A DNA stretch of 64,000 nucleotides, taken from positions 372,001 through 436,000 of the forward strand of contig NZ_CP024920.1 of the NCBI RefSeq assembly GCF_002795865.1. The letters are read 5' to 3'. The notes beneath the pieces were generated by a model. It saw only the letters and a list, made by a program, of their open reading frames with translations. It did no database searches and was not told where the DNA came from. Position 1 is the first letter of the stretch. Every line of letters starts with the position of its first letter. The translations under genes were made by a program, and so were the position numbers. This document shows positions 32,857 through 41,294 of this stretch, piece after piece. This DNA is from Qipengyuania seohaensis. GTDB lineage: Bacteria > Pseudomonadota > Alphaproteobacteria > Sphingomonadales > Sphingomonadaceae.

Positions 32857-35766
32857 TTAAATCCCAAAATCCATCGAGCGGTTACGCTCCTTGGCGAGTT
32901 CTGGCTCGGGAGTCTTTGGGCCCTTCTCGGCCGAAGTCGTGCCCCTCCCCACCTGCCCCGCGGCCTTCAATCGCTCGGTGACCTCCAACGCCGATGACTT
33001 ATCGCCTCGGTTCTTTGAAACAGCGGCACCGAGCCTTGCAGCGCTGTCGACCACAAGTGTGAGATGGTCGCGAAGCCGGGTCACCGTGACGAGAAAGGTC
33101 TTCTGGTTGGAAAGGTTGCGCTCACGGCTATCCATGACGGCAATGCCTCGATCGGAGGTTAGACCCTGCGCCATGTGAGCATTGAGTGCATAGGCCAAAT
33201 CAAGGCGCTTGAGTATCGGATCGTCTTTGCCAAGCCTCATCTTGTTGCCCTTGGAAGTCTCGACAGTGATCTGATCGCCGTCGATACGAGTGATTCGAGC
33301 CCGGTCGGCGTTGAACAGGCCGCGCCGGTGGTCGTTCCTGGTCCAGCGGATGCGATCGCCTTGGTGGACCTCAAGTTTGCGCCGGTCGAATATCGCAAGA
33401 TTGTCGTCTTTCCCCGTGTGCCCGATGCGAGACGGGTTGAGCTTGCTCAGCCTGCCATGCTTATCCTCAAGCTCGACAATGCCTTTCCGGTCGTCGACCT
33501 TGCGCACCAGATACTCGCCGCGTTTGAGGCCAAGCGTGCGTTCGAGTTTGGCGACCTCGAGCACCATACCAGGCCGGTAGGCGGCGAGGTATCGCAGTTC
33601 TTCCCGCGTAAGATTGACGCGGTCGAGAACTTCGAGCTCGAGCTTCTCGGGGCCGATTTCTCGGTTGGCAGCTAGGCCGGTCTGGACGGCTTTGTTGACG
33701 GCGGCGCGGATCTTGCGACCCGATGCATAGATCGCGGTCCGCTCCCGCTCTTCGGGTGGCAGCGACAGCCAGCGCTCGGCAGCAGCAATCGCTCCATCCC
33801 CCTTGGCTTCGACCGTATTGTCCTTGAGGTGGTCGAGCGCCGTGCGGACCAGCCCGGCCTGCGCTGCCGCCTGTGCCTCGCGCAGGATGGGATCGCGCCC
33901 GCGCAGGTTGGTGTTCATCTGCGCCTGCGCAATCCCTCCCTGCTGCAGGAGATCGAACGGCTTGCCGGCATCGACCGCGCCCAGTTGCTTGCGGTCGCCC
34001 ATGAGCACCAACCGGTGCGCACCGGCGCGATTGGCGATGTGGATGAGCTGCTCCTTGTCTGCATTGGAGACCATTGAGGCTTCGTCGAGGATAAGGACGC
34101 TGCCGCCCAGCTCCCCGCGCGCTTCGCGATCGAGACTGGCCCGACCCGCGCCCCCGCTGATCGGTCTCCAGCGGTTCAGGAAGCTCGCGAGCGTCTGCGC
34201 CTCAATACCGGTGTCGCGTTCGAGCATCTGAACCAGCGTGTTCTGTATCGACAGACCAAGTACCTTGTGACCCTCATGCCGCAGCACATCGGCGACCGGC
34301 TTCAGCACGCTCGATTTGCCAGCGCCGGCAACACCCTGCACGGCGATGGTCCGATCACGTGATGTCAGGATAAGTCGAGCTGCGCCCAGCTGGCCCTCAT
34401 TGAGCTTGAAGCCCTGATTGACCAGAGCGGAAGCCTGGACACTAGCGTCGGCTCGCCGCTCGGCAAGAACGGGTTCGACCGCGCCCTTTCCTTCATTCGC
34501 CCAGGCAAGAATCCGCGCCTCGCGCTCGACCTCTTCTCGGCTTGCGAGCCACCCCTTGTGCTCGCCCTTGCCCCGCAGCAGGTGCCCTGAACGCACCAGC
34601 GAGCGCACCGCCTTTTCGACATCGGCGATGGTGGTAGGCAGCCCGAAGTCGAGCGCGGCCTTGTACAGGTTCTCCCGTGCAAAGCCTGCCTCTCGCTGCG
34701 ACAGGTGGCGCACTGCCGAAGCCACGGCCTGGGACGCTGCAATCTCTTGTGGTCCTTTCTTGAGAACATGTTCCGGGACGAGCGGATCGTGCTCCTTGCC
34801 CTTGATGCGCGCGGCAAAGTCCTTGAGCAGCGCCAAGCCGCGCTCAGCCAGACCGGGCAACTTTGCGTCGGCAGCGGTGCGCTCGCTGGCTCTCGTCTTG
34901 GCGGTATCGACCAGTCTTGGCAGGTCGAGGCCGACAGTCTTTGCTGCCGCCTGCCATTGCTCGCCCAGGACCGTGCGATCCTCGATCGGCTGCTTGGGTG
35001 AACGTGTGGCGTGCGCCGCAATCTTGCCTGCCTCCAGCCCCGGACCACGGCGTGCTTCGAGCACTTCCTTCCGCCGCGTGGAGAAGGCCATCACCTGATC
35101 GCGCGAGATCCCGCGGGCCTCGAAATTACCGTGTTTGCCAACCGGGCCGGTCTCGTAGCCAAGCTTCTCGACTGCGATCCGGAAGCGCGCCATGGCTATC
35201 GAGTTGAACAGGGTCCCTAGCGCAAACAGCCTGTCGTTCTTGAGCGTTCGCCACTTGCCGTCCTTGGCCTGGGTCACATTGGCAACGACAGCATGGAAGT
35301 GCAGATTGGGCTCCTGGTTGCGGTTGGTATCATGCTGGAAAAGTCCGACCGCGAGATTGCCAGTCGCAACGGTCCTGATCTTGCCCCGGTCGACAAGGCG
35401 GGTTTCAGCAGCGTTCTTTTCGGCCCATGTGAGCGCCTCAGTTACCGCCTCGCGATAGGCAGCAACGATCCGCTCGTCCTTTCCGACCAGAGCCAAGAGT
35501 GACCAGCTTTTGGGGAGCGAGAATGTAAGATCGGTTCCCGGCCTATGTGGCTGTCCAGGATTGCCGACGCTCGTTCCGTCGGGAAGCTCGCCGCGCAGCA
35601 GCGCATCGAATTGCCTGGTCTCAACGCGCCCCGATAGGCCAAGTGAGTTCGCGCCTTCGCCGACCCATTGCCCGGATCGATCGGCATCGGCCCGGGCATA
35701 ATAATTGTCGTCGGCAAAGTAGCTGGCGGCAGCAGATGGCGATCGGACATTGGCGATCGAGAGCAA
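32857..35766 (-). CDS. traI: MobF relaxase/helicase TraI (TrwC-like)
   Basis: 969 residues. The TrwC-type relaxase domain covers about 1-290, with candidate catalytic Tyr16/Tyr22/Tyr23 (SYFADDNYYARAD) and the metal His triad H145, H156, H158 (LHFHAVVANV). A RecD-like helicase follows with Walker A GVAGAGKSS at 478-486 and LILDEASMVS. It nicks oriT, stays bound to the 5' end and unwinds the transferred strand. It is much shorter than F TraI, and close in size to TrwC. It lies 45 bases downstream of traD on the same strand. Confidence 0.93.
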   Translation of the reverse strand: MLSIANVRSPSAAASYFADDNYYARADADRSGQWVGEGANSLGLSGRVETRQFDALLRGELPDGTSVGNPGQPHRPGTDLTFSLPKSWSLLALVGKDERIVAAYREAVTEALTWAEKNAAETRLVDRGKIRTVATGNLAVGLFQHDTNRNQEPNLHFHAVVANVTQAKDGKWRTLKNDRLFALGTLFNSIAMARFRIAVEKLGYETGPVGKHGNFEARGISRDQVMAFSTRRKEVLEARRGPGLEAGKIAAHATRSPKQPIEDRTVLGEQWQAAAKTVGLDLPRLVDTAKTRASERTAADAKLPGLAERGLALLKDFAARIKGKEHDPLVPEHVLKKGPQEIAASQAVASAVRHLSQREAGFARENLYKAALDFGLPTTIADVEKAVRSLVRSGHLLRGKGEHKGWLASREEVEREARILAWANEGKGAVEPVLAERRADASVQASALVNQGFKLNEGQLGAARLILTSRDRTIAVQGVAGAGKSSVLKPVADVLRHEGHKVLGLSIQNTLVQMLERDTGIEAQTLASFLNRWRPISGGAGRASLDREARGELGGSVLILDEASMVSNADKEQLIHIANRAGAHRLVLMGDRKQLGAVDAGKPFDLLQQGGIAQAQMNTNLRGRDPILREAQAAAQAGLVRTALDHLKDNTVEAKGDGAIAAAERWLSLPPEERERTAIYASGRKIRAAVNKAVQTGLAANREIGPEKLELEVLDRVNLTREELRYLAAYRPGMVLEVAKLERTLGLKRGEYLVRKVDDRKGIVELEDKHGRLSKLNPSRIGHTGKDDNLAIFDRRKLEVHQGDRIRWTRNDHRRGLFNADRARITRIDGDQITVETSKGNKMRLGKDDPILKRLDLAYALNAHMAQGLTSDRGIAVMDSRERNLSNQKTFLVTVTRLRDHLTLVVDSAARLGAAVSKNRGDKSSALEVTERLKAAGQVGRGTTSAEKGPKTPEPELAKERNRSMDFGI

Positions 35767-35811
35767 GGCCCTAACCCTCGATTAGACGCACTGATTGCAC
35801 TGGCTTGGGCA

Positions 35812-38157
35812 TCAGATATCCGGCTCGATATCGCCCACGTCGGGTTCGTCACGATCAGGTGTGTCCTTCTCCTTGTCGTGAGCCGCACCGCCAAGAAGAT
35901 CGCGCTGTCGGCGCTCCTGATCGGCGCGAGTGCGTTGTTCGCTGCTTTCCTTGGCTCGGTGGGGATTAGGACTGTCGCCGTACCTTTCTGGCCGCGCGTC
36001 CGCGTGATCATTGGGGGCTTTGCGGCTGCCGGGTTCGAGTGGCAGTTCGCTCTGTCGACCAGTCGATTGATCCACTGGCGGGCGCTCTTTGTTGGCGGCT
36101 TCTGCAGCAGACTGCCTGTCCCGCGCGGCACCCGTCTGGTCGTCCGGCGCCACTCCCTTCGACTTGCCCTTCGCATGGCGGCGTTGTGATTTGCGATTGG
36201 GACGTTTCCGCTGGTCGCCATCGGAGTCCCGGTCGGGATGCTTGTCGTCGCGGCGACGGCGTTCGCCGGAATCGTCGCTGTCGCTGCCGCCCTGCCCGGA
36301 TGTTTCCCCTTCGCCAGGTCCGACGTTTACCGGCCTAGCCACCGTTCTTGCGGGTCGCTGGATCTCGCGAGGGATAAACCCTTCGGTGATGCGGGGCCAA
36401 TCCCGGGGCTCAAGCGTGACCGGCGCGGTCGGAAGTCCCTCGGGAAACTTGATGTACCCTTCAAGGCTCTTCAGCCCCATGAACTCATCGGGAAGCAACA
36501 AGGGAGCGATTTCGCGGCGGGCTGTCAGGCTCACCGCATCGCGGGCGCTGTTGTGCCCGTAGCTCTGGTTCTCTTCGACTTCGCGGACCTCGCGGTGGCC
36601 GACCGAGTCCGAACACCAGGTAGCGGTCTCGCGGTCGGCCGTACCGAGCATGAGCTTGGTCTTGGCTAGCGACGACAAAGTCATCGCCATGTTCTCTCCA
36701 TAGACCTCCTTGAGCTTGGCAAAGGCGTGCACACCTGTGACGATCGCACCGCCGTAATTGCGCGCTGTCTGCAGGCCCTTTTCGAGCGAGGGAAGCCGGT
36801 GCAGCGCGCCCAGCTCGTCGATCAGGAACCACAATTTGAGGTCGGGCGTGGTCCGCCCTGTCATCAGTGTGTTGATCGCCGTATCGAGCCACAAGGTGAG
36901 CATCTGCGAGAGCACGGTAAGGTCTGCGTAGCGTGCCGAAAGGAACAGGATTGATCCTTCCTTGCCCTCGCCTTTGACCCACTCGCGGATCGAAAAGGGT
37001 TCGCCCTCGGTGGGCAACAATTGCAGCGCCTTGGCGTTCACGTTGAACACTGCACGCACCGATTCAGCCATCTTCGCAGCCTGCGGGTCGGTCATGGGGC
37101 CTGCCATTGTGTCTTCGAGCAGCTTGTGAAGGTCGGGAAGATTGGCGTTCATGAGGTCGCTTGCCAGCGCCGCGTTTGTGCCTTTGCCGTTTTCGAGCAG
37201 CTTGAGACAGGTCTCGACGAAGAGCGTCCGCGCGCCGAGCACCCAGAACTGCTCCGCCCCGCCGCCATCATGCGGCACGAGCGACTCCGCGGCGGCATGG
37301 AACTCGGCGCTGGTGGTGCAATCATTGAAGACGCTCCATGCCGGACAGCGGGCATCGAGCGGGTTCAGGATGACATCGCGATCGGGCTCGTAGAAGGCCT
37401 CGATAAAGGCGCCCGTGAGATCGAAAATGACCGCGCGCTCTCCCCTCATGCGGATCTCATCGACAAGCTCGAAGAGCGCCACGGTCTTGCCCATACCGGT
37501 GGTTCCGACGAGCATGGCATGACCCTGCTCTTGCCGCCACGGGTAGCTGACACCGGCGATATGCGCGGGCGTGTAGAGACCCGCAGCGCGCAGGGCCGTA
37601 CTACCCGCAAGGCGCCATTTCCAGCCCATTTCGCGACCATACTCGCGGGCGCGGGCGCGGCGGTTGTACCGGGCGATATCGGTCTCGAGTTCGCTCAGGG
37701 AGACGAGCTGCGCACCGCGCAGGTGACGCTTGCGTTTCGAACGCTCGCCGAAGTGCTCGGCGACCCACCAGAAGGCCGCAAGGAGCGGGGCGAGCCAGAG
37801 CGCAGATAGCAGCATGGCCTGCTTTGCCGTGGCGAAGAACAGGGTCCAGGCTTCGCGCATCGGCGGGAAGTCCCTCACTACTGCCATGGGGAAGGCAACC
37901 AACTCGCCATCGGGCAGGCGCAGGTTGACCAGCTTGGCTGGATCGAACTCCATGAAGCCATAGGCAGAGGCATAGACATGCATCCACAAGAGGTAGGCCT
38001 GGTAGTCGGTCAGCATGCTGCTGACCCGCCACCAGACGGTCGCCAGAATGACCAGAACAGAGACGACAAGCGGCAGCTTGAAACCCGCGGCGAACATGAA
38101 ACCGAAGTGCCCGAGAAGCTGGGTGCCGCGCGTGAAATTGACGATGCTATTCTTCAT
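35812..38157 (-). CDS. traD: TraD-type conjugative coupling protein
   Basis: 781 residues from ATG at 38157, 11 bases inside the upstream gene. Two N-terminal membrane segments (LPLVVSVLVILATVWW; AMLLSALWLAPLLAAFWWV) precede Walker A G218-TTGMGKT and Walker B LWFLIDELGAL. From about 610 the C-terminus becomes charged and low-complexity (GERRRRDDKHPDRDSDGD), as is common for the relaxosome-contacting tail. It pumps the relaxase-DNA complex into the T4SS channel. Confidence 0.93.
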   Translation of the reverse strand: MKNSIVNFTRGTQLLGHFGFMFAAGFKLPLVVSVLVILATVWWRVSSMLTDYQAYLLWMHVYASAYGFMEFDPAKLVNLRLPDGELVAFPMAVVRDFPPMREAWTLFFATAKQAMLLSALWLAPLLAAFWWVAEHFGERSKRKRHLRGAQLVSLSELETDIARYNRRARAREYGREMGWKWRLAGSTALRAAGLYTPAHIAGVSYPWRQEQGHAMLVGTTGMGKTVALFELVDEIRMRGERAVIFDLTGAFIEAFYEPDRDVILNPLDARCPAWSVFNDCTTSAEFHAAAESLVPHDGGGAEQFWVLGARTLFVETCLKLLENGKGTNAALASDLMNANLPDLHKLLEDTMAGPMTDPQAAKMAESVRAVFNVNAKALQLLPTEGEPFSIREWVKGEGKEGSILFLSARYADLTVLSQMLTLWLDTAINTLMTGRTTPDLKLWFLIDELGALHRLPSLEKGLQTARNYGGAIVTGVHAFAKLKEVYGENMAMTLSSLAKTKLMLGTADRETATWCSDSVGHREVREVEENQSYGHNSARDAVSLTARREIAPLLLPDEFMGLKSLEGYIKFPEGLPTAPVTLEPRDWPRITEGFIPREIQRPARTVARPVNVGPGEGETSGQGGSDSDDSGERRRRDDKHPDRDSDGDQRKRPNRKSQRRHAKGKSKGVAPDDQTGAARDRQSAAEAANKERPPVDQSTGRQSELPLEPGSRKAPNDHADARPERYGDSPNPHRAKESSEQRTRADQERRQRDLLGGAAHDKEKDTPDRDEPDVGDIEPDI

Positions 38158-38476
38158 TGCTTGCCTCCTTCTCGCGCGAAGGAATGAAGCCGAGCTGTGC
38201 GAGGCGGCGATGGTAGGCGGCATGGGTACGCTTGCGCAGAGTGTCGTCGGTATGGCTCGCAAGCAGTGCATCGAGCGCGGTGGTGAGGAACACCAACTGG
38301 CGGGCCGGATCGGTCCCGCCGGGACGATCGGCATGATCGTTGTCGCGGTTCCAGGCGGCGACCAAATGGTCGCGAATGACCACGCTCACGCTGGTCTCGC
38401 GGGTGCTTGATTGCTCCAGAATCCAGTCCGCGATCAGCGGCGGGACGTAGGTCTGGAGGACCCTGTAACGTTGCAT
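38147..38476 (-). CDS. small relaxosome-accessory-type protein upstream of traD
   Basis: 109 residues. The N-terminal RYRVLQTYVPPLIADWILEQ then SSTRETSVSVVIRDHLVAAW resembles a ribbon-helix-helix protein: a short strand, then two helices. The C-terminal half is helical and charged. Position directly before traD and traI fits a TraY/TrwA-like oriT-binding accessory factor, but I do not see a decisive family signature. Translation is coupled to traD by an 11-base overlap. Confidence 0.6.
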   Translation of the reverse strand: MQRYRVLQTYVPPLIADWILEQSSTRETSVSVVIRDHLVAAWNRDNDHADRPGGTDPARQLVFLTTALDALLASHTDDTLRKRTHAAYHRRLAQLGFIPSREKEASNEE

Positions 38477-38552
38477 CTTTCCAAGCTCCTTGTGCTGAAG
38501 AAGCCTGGTTCGACCTGCGGAAGGCGAGAATGACAGTAATTCACGAAGGGGG

Positions 38553-38576
38553 TGTAGGAAAACGAAAATTTCCCTA
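38553..38576. promoter_or_regulatory. TAGGAA...TTCCCTA operator-like site upstream of traD/traI
   Basis: TGTAGGAAAACG followed by AAAATTTCCCTA is an interrupted inverted repeat. Its left arm matches the traA-promoter half-site at 6725-6736 over about 12 bases. It lies 77 bases upstream of the accessory gene start. Confidence 0.5.
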
Positions 38577-38688
38577 TCTACATCAGTATTTTAGGCGAAG
38601 GTGATTTGCCTCCTATTTGCGAATCCAATTCGCGATTTGCGGTCAAATCGGTCGGTGCACGCGCCAAATTTGCGCTGTAAATAACTGA

Positions 38689-38703
38689 GAACATTGGAAG
38701 AAC
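38689..38703. promoter_or_regulatory. SOS-type box GAAC-N7-GAAC upstream of the traD/traI operon
   Basis: GAACATTGGAAGAAC is an exact GAAC-N7-GAAC repeat about 213 bases upstream of the operon's first start codon. It is the fourth such site in a control region of the element. Confidence 0.5.
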
Positions 38704-39057
38704 ATTGGCGGCCCCGCTGCGTACGGTGTGCCTGTCAAGTTCCAATGTGCGCGGGTGTTTCCAGTACGCCCTGAGTTCTGTCCAATCGCTTGAATTCGCA
38801 CCCTTATTCTCGGAGCGTGAGCAATCGAGTCTTTGCAGGGAAAAGCGAGGTTCAGGGCAAAAAATGCCGCTGGGCTACAAACTGGCCTTAGTTATGTGTG
38901 AATCCCTCTCGGCAGGCTATTGCTCAGGCGGGGCAATTGCTAGGTTGCTTGAGCGGATCATGGGGACCAGATGGCCATCACCAAGCCGTCCCGAGGTCAA
39001 TTGAAGTTGAGCTACGCGTCAAGCAAGGATCGCGTTTTCCTGAACCCAGCGAACAAG

Positions 39058-39090
39058 AAAAAGGGCAGGAACCGTTCCCGGTCCCTGCCC
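39058..39090 (-). terminator. intrinsic terminator of the 73-residue protein gene
   Basis: On the minus strand, an 11-bp stem (GGGCAGGGACC with GGTTCCTGCCC, one mismatch) is followed directly by TTTTT. It starts 10 bases after the stop codon at 39101. Confidence 0.75.
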
Positions 39091-39100
39091 TGCTCGTTGC

Positions 39101-39322
39101 TCAGAATTCATCGAGCATCGCACCGTGCACAGTGTGCACCACGCGCGCTGCCAGATGCGCTGGAAGAGCGTTGTAGTCACCCTCGTCAAGAGCGAAGTAT
39201 CCCAGTTCGCGGTCCTCGACGATGTGCTGATCGAAGAAGCTGTGCAACGCCCGCCGCTCTGCCACAGCCAGCGCGGCAAAGTAGCGTTCTGAGTTCGAAT
39301 TTGTTCGAAAAATCGAAGCCAT
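39101..39322 (-). CDS. small hypothetical protein
   Basis: 73 residues with a strong AGGAGG ribosome site six bases upstream and a clear terminator downstream, so it is expressed as its own unit. The body is helical (RYFAALAVAERRALHSFFDQ) with an acidic middle (EDRELGYFALDEGDYNALP) and a short basic or aromatic end. No family is recognised. Such small proteins are often found in sphingomonad plasmid regions near ssb. Confidence 0.65.
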   Translation of the reverse strand: MASIFRTNSNSERYFAALAVAERRALHSFFDQHIVEDRELGYFALDEGDYNALPAHLAARVVHTVHGAMLDEF

Positions 39323-39560
39323 GATATCCTCCTGATGTCTGCCGTTGACGGCAGGAGCAGGACGGATGGGCGTGCGGCCGGCGGGTCAGGGATCGCCCAA
39401 AGGGCGACCGCGAAGCGGCGGTAGGGGTAACGATTTTGTCGGACCGCAGCGCAGCGAAGGGGAGGCAAAATGGTGGGACCCTGCCGTCCTTGACGCGCCG
39501 GTTGCGCGGCCATCAGAATGGGACCACCGTGAGCCAGGCTCGCTCCCCTCCGGTTCCTAG
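39323..39560. other. gene-free stretch with tandem hairpins
   Basis: No supported gene. Two perfect stem-loops follow each other: TCGCCC-AAA-GGGCGA at 39393-39407 and CCGC-GAA-GCGG at 39408-39418. A Gly-codon-like purine-rich stretch follows. It could be an RNA element or leader; orientation is unknown. Confidence 0.35.
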
Positions 39561-39998
39561 CTAGATAGCTGCCGAGACCTTCTGCGCGACCTCTGTTAGC
39601 GTCGCCTGCAGGCGATTGATCTCCGATAGGCTGGTCCCGCTGGGCACGTATCGCGTCACAAGAAATTCGCGTGACTGCTACATGGCATGCAGGTGTTCCC
39701 GTGTCCGCTTTCGTAGTACGAGCCCAAGCTGCACCGCTAGGTCCGCCCTTGCCGCGAGGTTGTGCTGAAGCCCCCGGACTTGACCCGCGCTGTGACCCGA
39801 GCGGAGAAGGAATGCATTCAGGTAGAGTTCGACCGCATGGATCGCCACCATTCGAAACGGCGCCCGCGACCTGGGTTCTCCGGGCCGTCTATTCTGCACG
39901 AGAAGCTGAGCCGCAATCCGATACTCATTGGCAAGTGCCACAACCTCGGCAGCAGTCGCGGCTTTGCCCGAATAGCAATCGATCGCCTGGTCAGTCAT
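39561..39998 (-). pseudogene. HEPN-like protein gene interrupted by an in-frame amber codon
   Basis: From ATG at 39998 the frame reads 106 residues (MTDQAIDCYSGKAATAAEVV, APFRMVAIHAVELYLNAFLL, RKRTREHLHAM), then TAG at 39678-39680. It continues in the same frame for 38 coding-like codons (QSREFLVTRYVPSGTSLSEI, NRLQATLTEVAQKVSAAI) to a second TAG at 39561. The family resembles small HEPN proteins (AIHAVELYLNAFLL), which normally include this tail. A point nonsense mutation is the simplest explanation. A functional short form or a sequencing error is possible. Confidence 0.6.
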
Positions 39999-40064
39999 GG
40001 CGCTCTTCGTAGCACTGCTTTTGCAAACGATTACTGAAAGATCGTCGGCATTTTGGATGCCAGA

Positions 40065-40097
40065 AAGGGGCCTTGTCCGGCATGGACAGGACCCCTT
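40065..40097 (-). terminator. intrinsic-type hairpin after ssb
   Basis: AAGGGGTCCTGTCC and GGACAAGGCCCCTT (minus strand) form a 14-bp stem with two mismatches around a short loop, 25 bases after the ssb stop, followed by TCTGG rather than a long T-run. Confidence 0.5.
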
Positions 40098-40121
40098 CGG
40101 GAGGGAGATCGACGGGAGAGT

Positions 40122-40520
40122 TCAGTCGATCTCAAGAGCATCCTTGTTGTCGTCGTTCTCGCTGGAGCCGTTGCCGCGGGAGAGGAAATCGACCTTATCG
40201 GCGAGGATCTCGGTGCCGTAGCGCGTGACCCCGTCCTTGTCTTCCCACTGGGTGTAGTGGATGCGGCCCTGGACGGAAACCAGCTGGCCCTTGGAGCAGT
40301 ACTGACCGACGGTCTTGGCGAGGCCGTTGAAGCAGGTCACCCGGTGGAACTCGCTTTCCTTGGCGGTGTAGCCGTTCTCGTCCTTGTAGGTCTTGCCGTC
40401 CTTGTCGCGTGCGGGACGATCGGTGACAACGGTGATCCCGGTGACATTGGTGCCGCCCTTGGTCTCGCGGGTGTCCGGATCGCGGGCGATGCGGCCGGTG
40501 AGGATTGCGATATTGGTCAT
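40122..40520 (-). CDS. ssb: single-stranded DNA-binding protein
   Basis: 132 residues with the OB-fold pattern MTNIAILTGRIARDPDTRET, FHRVTCFNGLAKTVGQYCSK, GQLVSVQGRIHYTQWEDKDG and an acidic C-terminal tail. The tail ends DALEID, with an acidic tip like that of bacterial SSBs though not the classic DDIPF. Element-encoded SSBs protect incoming single strands and dampen SOS induction in the recipient. It has an AAGGA ribosome site upstream of ATG. Confidence 0.9.
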   Translation of the reverse strand: MTNIAILTGRIARDPDTRETKGGTNVTGITVVTDRPARDKDGKTYKDENGYTAKESEFHRVTCFNGLAKTVGQYCSKGQLVSVQGRIHYTQWEDKDGVTRYGTEILADKVDFLSRGNGSSENDDNKDALEID

Positions 40521-40771
40521 GGTGAAAGTCCTTCAGTTCCTCAAACCGGAGACCATCTCCGGCTTGCGAACATCCAGAAGAAGCAGGGCATGGGAGGACT
40601 GCACTGCAGGAGCGAAGCTCCAAGGGAAACCGGTTCATGACGGGTGGTGCGGGCAGGCGTGCCCCAGCGATTGCAGCAAAAGTGGGAACCAGTTTTGCGT
40701 CCGCAATCGCACAAAAGGGGCGCGACCACACGGCCGGAAAGGAACGGGTTGCTGTCCTCAGCTGACCTGGT

Positions 40772-41035
40772 TCAGGACTGTTCGCGAAGAAAGCCGGATG
40801 GGTATCGGGTGCGGGTCTGAAGGTGCCGAGACCCTGCTGCAATCAGCTTGCCCCATCGCCTTCCGATGCCAACAGGAGATCCATGAAGCCCAAGCGCAGC
40901 CTCCCGATCTTCCTCGTTCTCGAACGCCACATCGAGATCGGGGGCTGACCCGAACATGTGCAGGAACGACCACAGTGCAGAGCGCTTGCCCCGATCCCAT
41001 TCTGGCTCGGCTAGCGTCGGCTTTGCGCCCTAATT
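40772..41035 (-). pseudogene. possible gene remnant
   Basis: An open minus-strand frame without a good upstream start reads PTLAEPEWDRGKRSALWSFL then HMFGSAPDLDVAFENEEDRE, which looks protein-like, and ends at 40772. The only ATG (40957) would give 61 residues without a ribosome site. Lying between ssb and an IS remnant, it may be the tail of a disrupted gene. The family is not recognised. The rest of 40521-41294 shows nothing else I can support. Confidence 0.3.
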
Positions 41036-41061
41036 TCGGTGGTTCCGGCTTTGCAAGCGGA

Positions 41062-41085
41062 TGCCCGAAAGCGGCCATTCGTTCA
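41062..41085 (+). repeat. dispersed intergenic repeat, copy 3
   Basis: TGCCCGAAAGCGGCCATTCG follows, at a short distance, GGCTTTGCGCCCTAATTTCGG (from about 41018). Both parts are related to the 32816-32839 copy. Confidence 0.4.
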
Positions 41086-41294
41086 TCAAGATGATGATGG
41101 CAGCTAAGCGCCCTAGCCTCGGTCGTAGCGAGCGTCCTCCCCGCTGCCAGAAAGCTGCCGTCAGATTTGCTTTAGATCGGGTGCTTTCGCCTTTTTCCAA
41201 AGGCCAAACCTCGACCACAGGAAAAATGCCAAGGTCTCCTAGCAATTTGACGCAGTAACGCAGCACTGAGCACCTGGGAACGCTGGAATGAAAG

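Larger units (their letters stand above)
38477..39056. other. gene-free control region with candidate oriT
   Basis: About 600 bases with no convincing gene. It holds TGTAGGAAAA at 38553, the inverted repeat GCGAAT-CCA-ATTCGC near 38617-38631, an imperfect palindrome GCGCCAAATTTGCGC near 38662, and a GAAC-N7-GAAC box at 38689. A position upstream of a relaxosome operon is where oriT normally lies. No known nic consensus was recognised. Confidence 0.4.

Noticed and set aside
38700-38730. GGTGTGCCTGTC near 38725 as an F- or R388-like nic site
   Set aside because: Only a few bases resemble known nic regions, not enough to place a nick.
39290-39320. GTTC-N6-GTTC near 39293-39306 as another SOS box
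   Set aside because: The spacing is six rather than seven, and it lies inside the start of a gene.
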